From Actinomycetota bacterium (GTDB taxonomy: Bacteria; Actinomycetota; Acidimicrobiia; Acidimicrobiales; AC-14): a DNA stretch of 5,920 bases. The translations under genes and the position numbers were made by a program. This document shows, one piece after another, positions 4,545-5,920 of this stretch. Below the pieces are notes generated by a model that made no database searches, was not told the origin of the DNA, and saw only the letters and a program-made list of their open reading frames with translations. Positions within the stretch are counted from its first letter, which is position 1; every line of letters begins with the position of its first letter. The stretch is from contig JAIVIH010000025.1 in the NCBI GenBank assembly GCA_020200615.1, positions 1-5,920 on the forward strand, read 5' to 3'.

Positions 4545-5579
4545 CTAGAGGCGGAGTTGCTGCTGGGCGTAGGGCGGGGGCGGGGGCCCGGCGACGGGCT
4601 CGGGCCGTTGCCCGGCGAGGAGCTGGGCCAGCTGCCCGGCGTTGATCACGCCGTGATCTCTGTAGCAGTTGTTCATCAGCACGTGGACCTCGTTCGCGGA
4701 GCCGGCGAGCTCATGGATCCGGGGCACCCACTCCTCCAGCTCGTCCACCGCGTAGAGGTAGCGGAACCGCTCGGCGGCGGTGGGGCTCTCCCCCTCCCAC
4801 GTCTCGCGGTTTCGCCCGTGGAACCGGACGACGGCCAGATCCGAGGTGGCTGCGACAACCGGCGGAAGCGAGGACGCAAAGCCCTGGGGCTCGTCGACGC
4901 AGACGTAGGCGACGTCCAGTTCCTCCAACAGCTCGAACGTCGCCTCGCACTCGTCGCCCTCCAGCCACCGTCCGTTCCGGAATTCCACGCATCCCCGGTA
5001 GTCCCCCAGGCGAGCGGTGACCCGGCGAAGCTCCTCCCGGTTGGCTTCTTTGGGCCCGAACCACCTGGGGAACTGGACGAGCACCGCCCCCATCTTCCCC
5101 GCCTCAGCCAGCGGCCTCAGGGAGTGCAAGAAGCGGTCCCACACCTCGTTCACGACGTCCTCCGGGAGATGCTTGGAGTAGAGCCGGCGCTTGTCCCGGA
5201 ACTCGGGCAGGACCTCGGCCTGCAGGTCAGGCCACAGTGAGTGCGGGAACGTGGGATGACCGGTGAGCAGGGAGTAGAGCTTCACGTTCATGGTGAAGCC
5301 GTCCGGCGTCCGTTCCACCCAGCCCGCGGCCAGCTCGGGGGTAGGGGGGAAGTAGTAGGTGCTGTCCGCCTCCACGATGGGAAAGCGGCTGGAGTAGAAC
5401 GCCAGCCGTTCGGCGGCGGTCATCGATTTCCGCGGGTACCAGTCGGTCTGGCGCACAAGCGTCGGGTCGGTCCATGAGCACGTACCCACGACGACGCGTG
5501 CTCCGCCTATGACCAGCGGTGGAGCCAGCAGCTCCCCGGGCGTGGTTACCCCCACCGGCTCGTCCTTGGCTTCAGGCAC
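4545..5579 (-). CDS. DUF72 (YecE-family) protein, 344 aa
   Basis: This belongs to the DUF72 family, predicted TIM-barrel-like proteins of unknown biochemical role. Family marks in order: VGTCSWTDP (31-39), the EADSTYYFPP strand-loop (70-79), MNVKLYSLLTGH (97-108), VLVQFP (166-171), VEFRN (198-202), CVDEP (227-231), VRFHGRN (251-257) and the NN pair at 303-304 in VLMNNCY. All fall where expected and the barrel is complete. The protein is somewhat long because of an extra N-terminal 25 residues and a Pro/Gln-rich tail (GPPPPPYAQQ near 331-340). The GTG at 5579 follows the SGNH gene's TGA with one base between, and has no good SD (a GGAG is about 15 bases away), suggesting translational coupling. 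A GTG at residue 9 is a possible alternative. It converges on the propeller gene with a 22-base gap. Confidence 0.9.
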   Translation of the reverse strand: MPEAKDEPVGVTTPGELLAPPLVIGGARVVVGTCSWTDPTLVRQTDWYPRKSMTAAERLAFYSSRFPIVEADSTYYFPPTPELAAGWVERTPDGFTMNVKLYSLLTGHPTFPHSLWPDLQAEVLPEFRDKRRLYSKHLPEDVVNEVWDRFLHSLRPLAEAGKMGAVLVQFPRWFGPKEANREELRRVTARLGDYRGCVEFRNGRWLEGDECEATFELLEELDVAYVCVDEPQGFASSLPPVVAATSDLAVVRFHGRNRETWEGESPTAAERFRYLYAVDELEEWVPRIHELAGSANEVHVLMNNCYRDHGVINAGQLAQLLAGQRPEPVAGPPPPPYAQQQLRL

Positions 5580-5580
5580 G

Positions 5581-5920
5581 TCAGCCGCCGCCGGCTCCGA
5601 GGGGCCCTGTCCGCTGGAGGACTTCGGCGAAGGCCGTGGCCACCGCCTGGTGCCCGCCGGAGTTCGGATGGAACCCGTCGTTGCTCACCAGGGCCTGTTC
5701 CACCCCCGCCCGGCGGGCGGCCATCCCCACCGCGTGCAGGTCCACCAGGTGGGCCCCCTCCCGCTCGGCCACACGGGCGGCGGCCGCGTTGAAGTCCTCC
5801 ACCAGCCCGTTGACCACCTGGGGGGGCGGGAGGTCCGATCCCAGGCGGCATGGCGGCGCGGCCGGCGGTGGGTCCGGCCGGCACGCCAGGTAGGCCGGGA
5901 GGCGGTCCAGGGGTGGGGCG
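5581..5920 (-). CDS. SGNH/GDSL-type hydrolase, C-terminal part only
   Basis: The frame is open from the stop at 5583-5581 to the right edge of the window, so about 113 C-terminal residues are visible and the start lies outside. The visible part ends in the block V motif of SGNH hydrolases: SNDGFHPNSGGHQAVATAF, with the Asp and His of D-G-F-H-P as the catalytic pair. It is preceded by a helix (VVNGLVEDFNAAAARVAERE) and the strand AHLVDLHAV that are usual in this family. The Ser nucleophile block, and the Gly and Asn blocks that complete the active site, are not in the window. A GTG at 5817 could be mistaken for a start, but the preceding codons (APLDRLPAYLACRPD) look like real family sequence. 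Members are esterases or lipases; the substrate cannot be inferred. The gene is coupled to the downstream DUF72 gene. Confidence 0.82.
   Translation of the reverse strand, partial: APPLDRLPAYLACRPDPPPAAPPCRLGSDLPPPQVVNGLVEDFNAAAARVAEREGAHLVDLHAVGMAARRAGVEQALVSNDGFHPNSGGHQAVATAFAEVLQRTGPLGAGGG

Overview
The window is very GC-rich DNA carrying ordinary bacterial genes packed head to tail, with GTG starts and T-less hairpins between genes. Three genes have a TANNNT hexamer a few bases before the start codon and no Shine-Dalgarno (SD) sequence. Together with a RecB-like nuclease of the type found in Actinobacteria and a Vgb-like propeller, this suggests an actinomycete relative (Actinomycetota). 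That placement is inference; there is no rRNA or other taxonomic marker here.

Layout, left to right. Positions 1-105 hold no gene, only a GC-rich hairpin and a short direct repeat. Two small unrecognised genes diverge from a 73-base spacer (106-345 minus, 419-613 plus); an inverted repeat overlaps the start codon of the minus gene. After a hairpin at 625-642 comes a minus-strand run read right to left: an alpha/beta hydrolase (2947-2084), a RecB/Cas4-like PD-(D/E)XK nuclease with an Fe-S-type cysteine set (2042-1233), and a small PAP2 phosphatase (1195-647). Spacers in this run are 41 and 37 bases. Diverging from it on the plus strand is an NTF2/SnoaL-like protein (about 2942/2996-3424), followed by a secreted seven-bladed Vgb-like propeller (3497-4522). 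Converging on that from the right is a DUF72 (YecE-family) protein (5579-4545), preceded almost without a gap by an SGNH hydrolase (5581 to the window edge), whose N-terminal part lies outside.

The genes do not form one recognisable pathway. The hydrolase-nuclease-PAP2 set shares strand and close spacing, but each gene seems to carry its own promoter-like hexamer close to its start, so they may be neighbours rather than a strict operon. The SGNH and DUF72 genes look translationally coupled. I found no mobile element, CRISPR array, tRNA, rRNA or defence cassette. The most useful signals are regulatory: the apparent leaderless starts, a 12-base palindrome carrying a -10-like hexamer in both directions between the hydrolase and NTF2-like genes, and a well-placed SD in front of an ATC codon.
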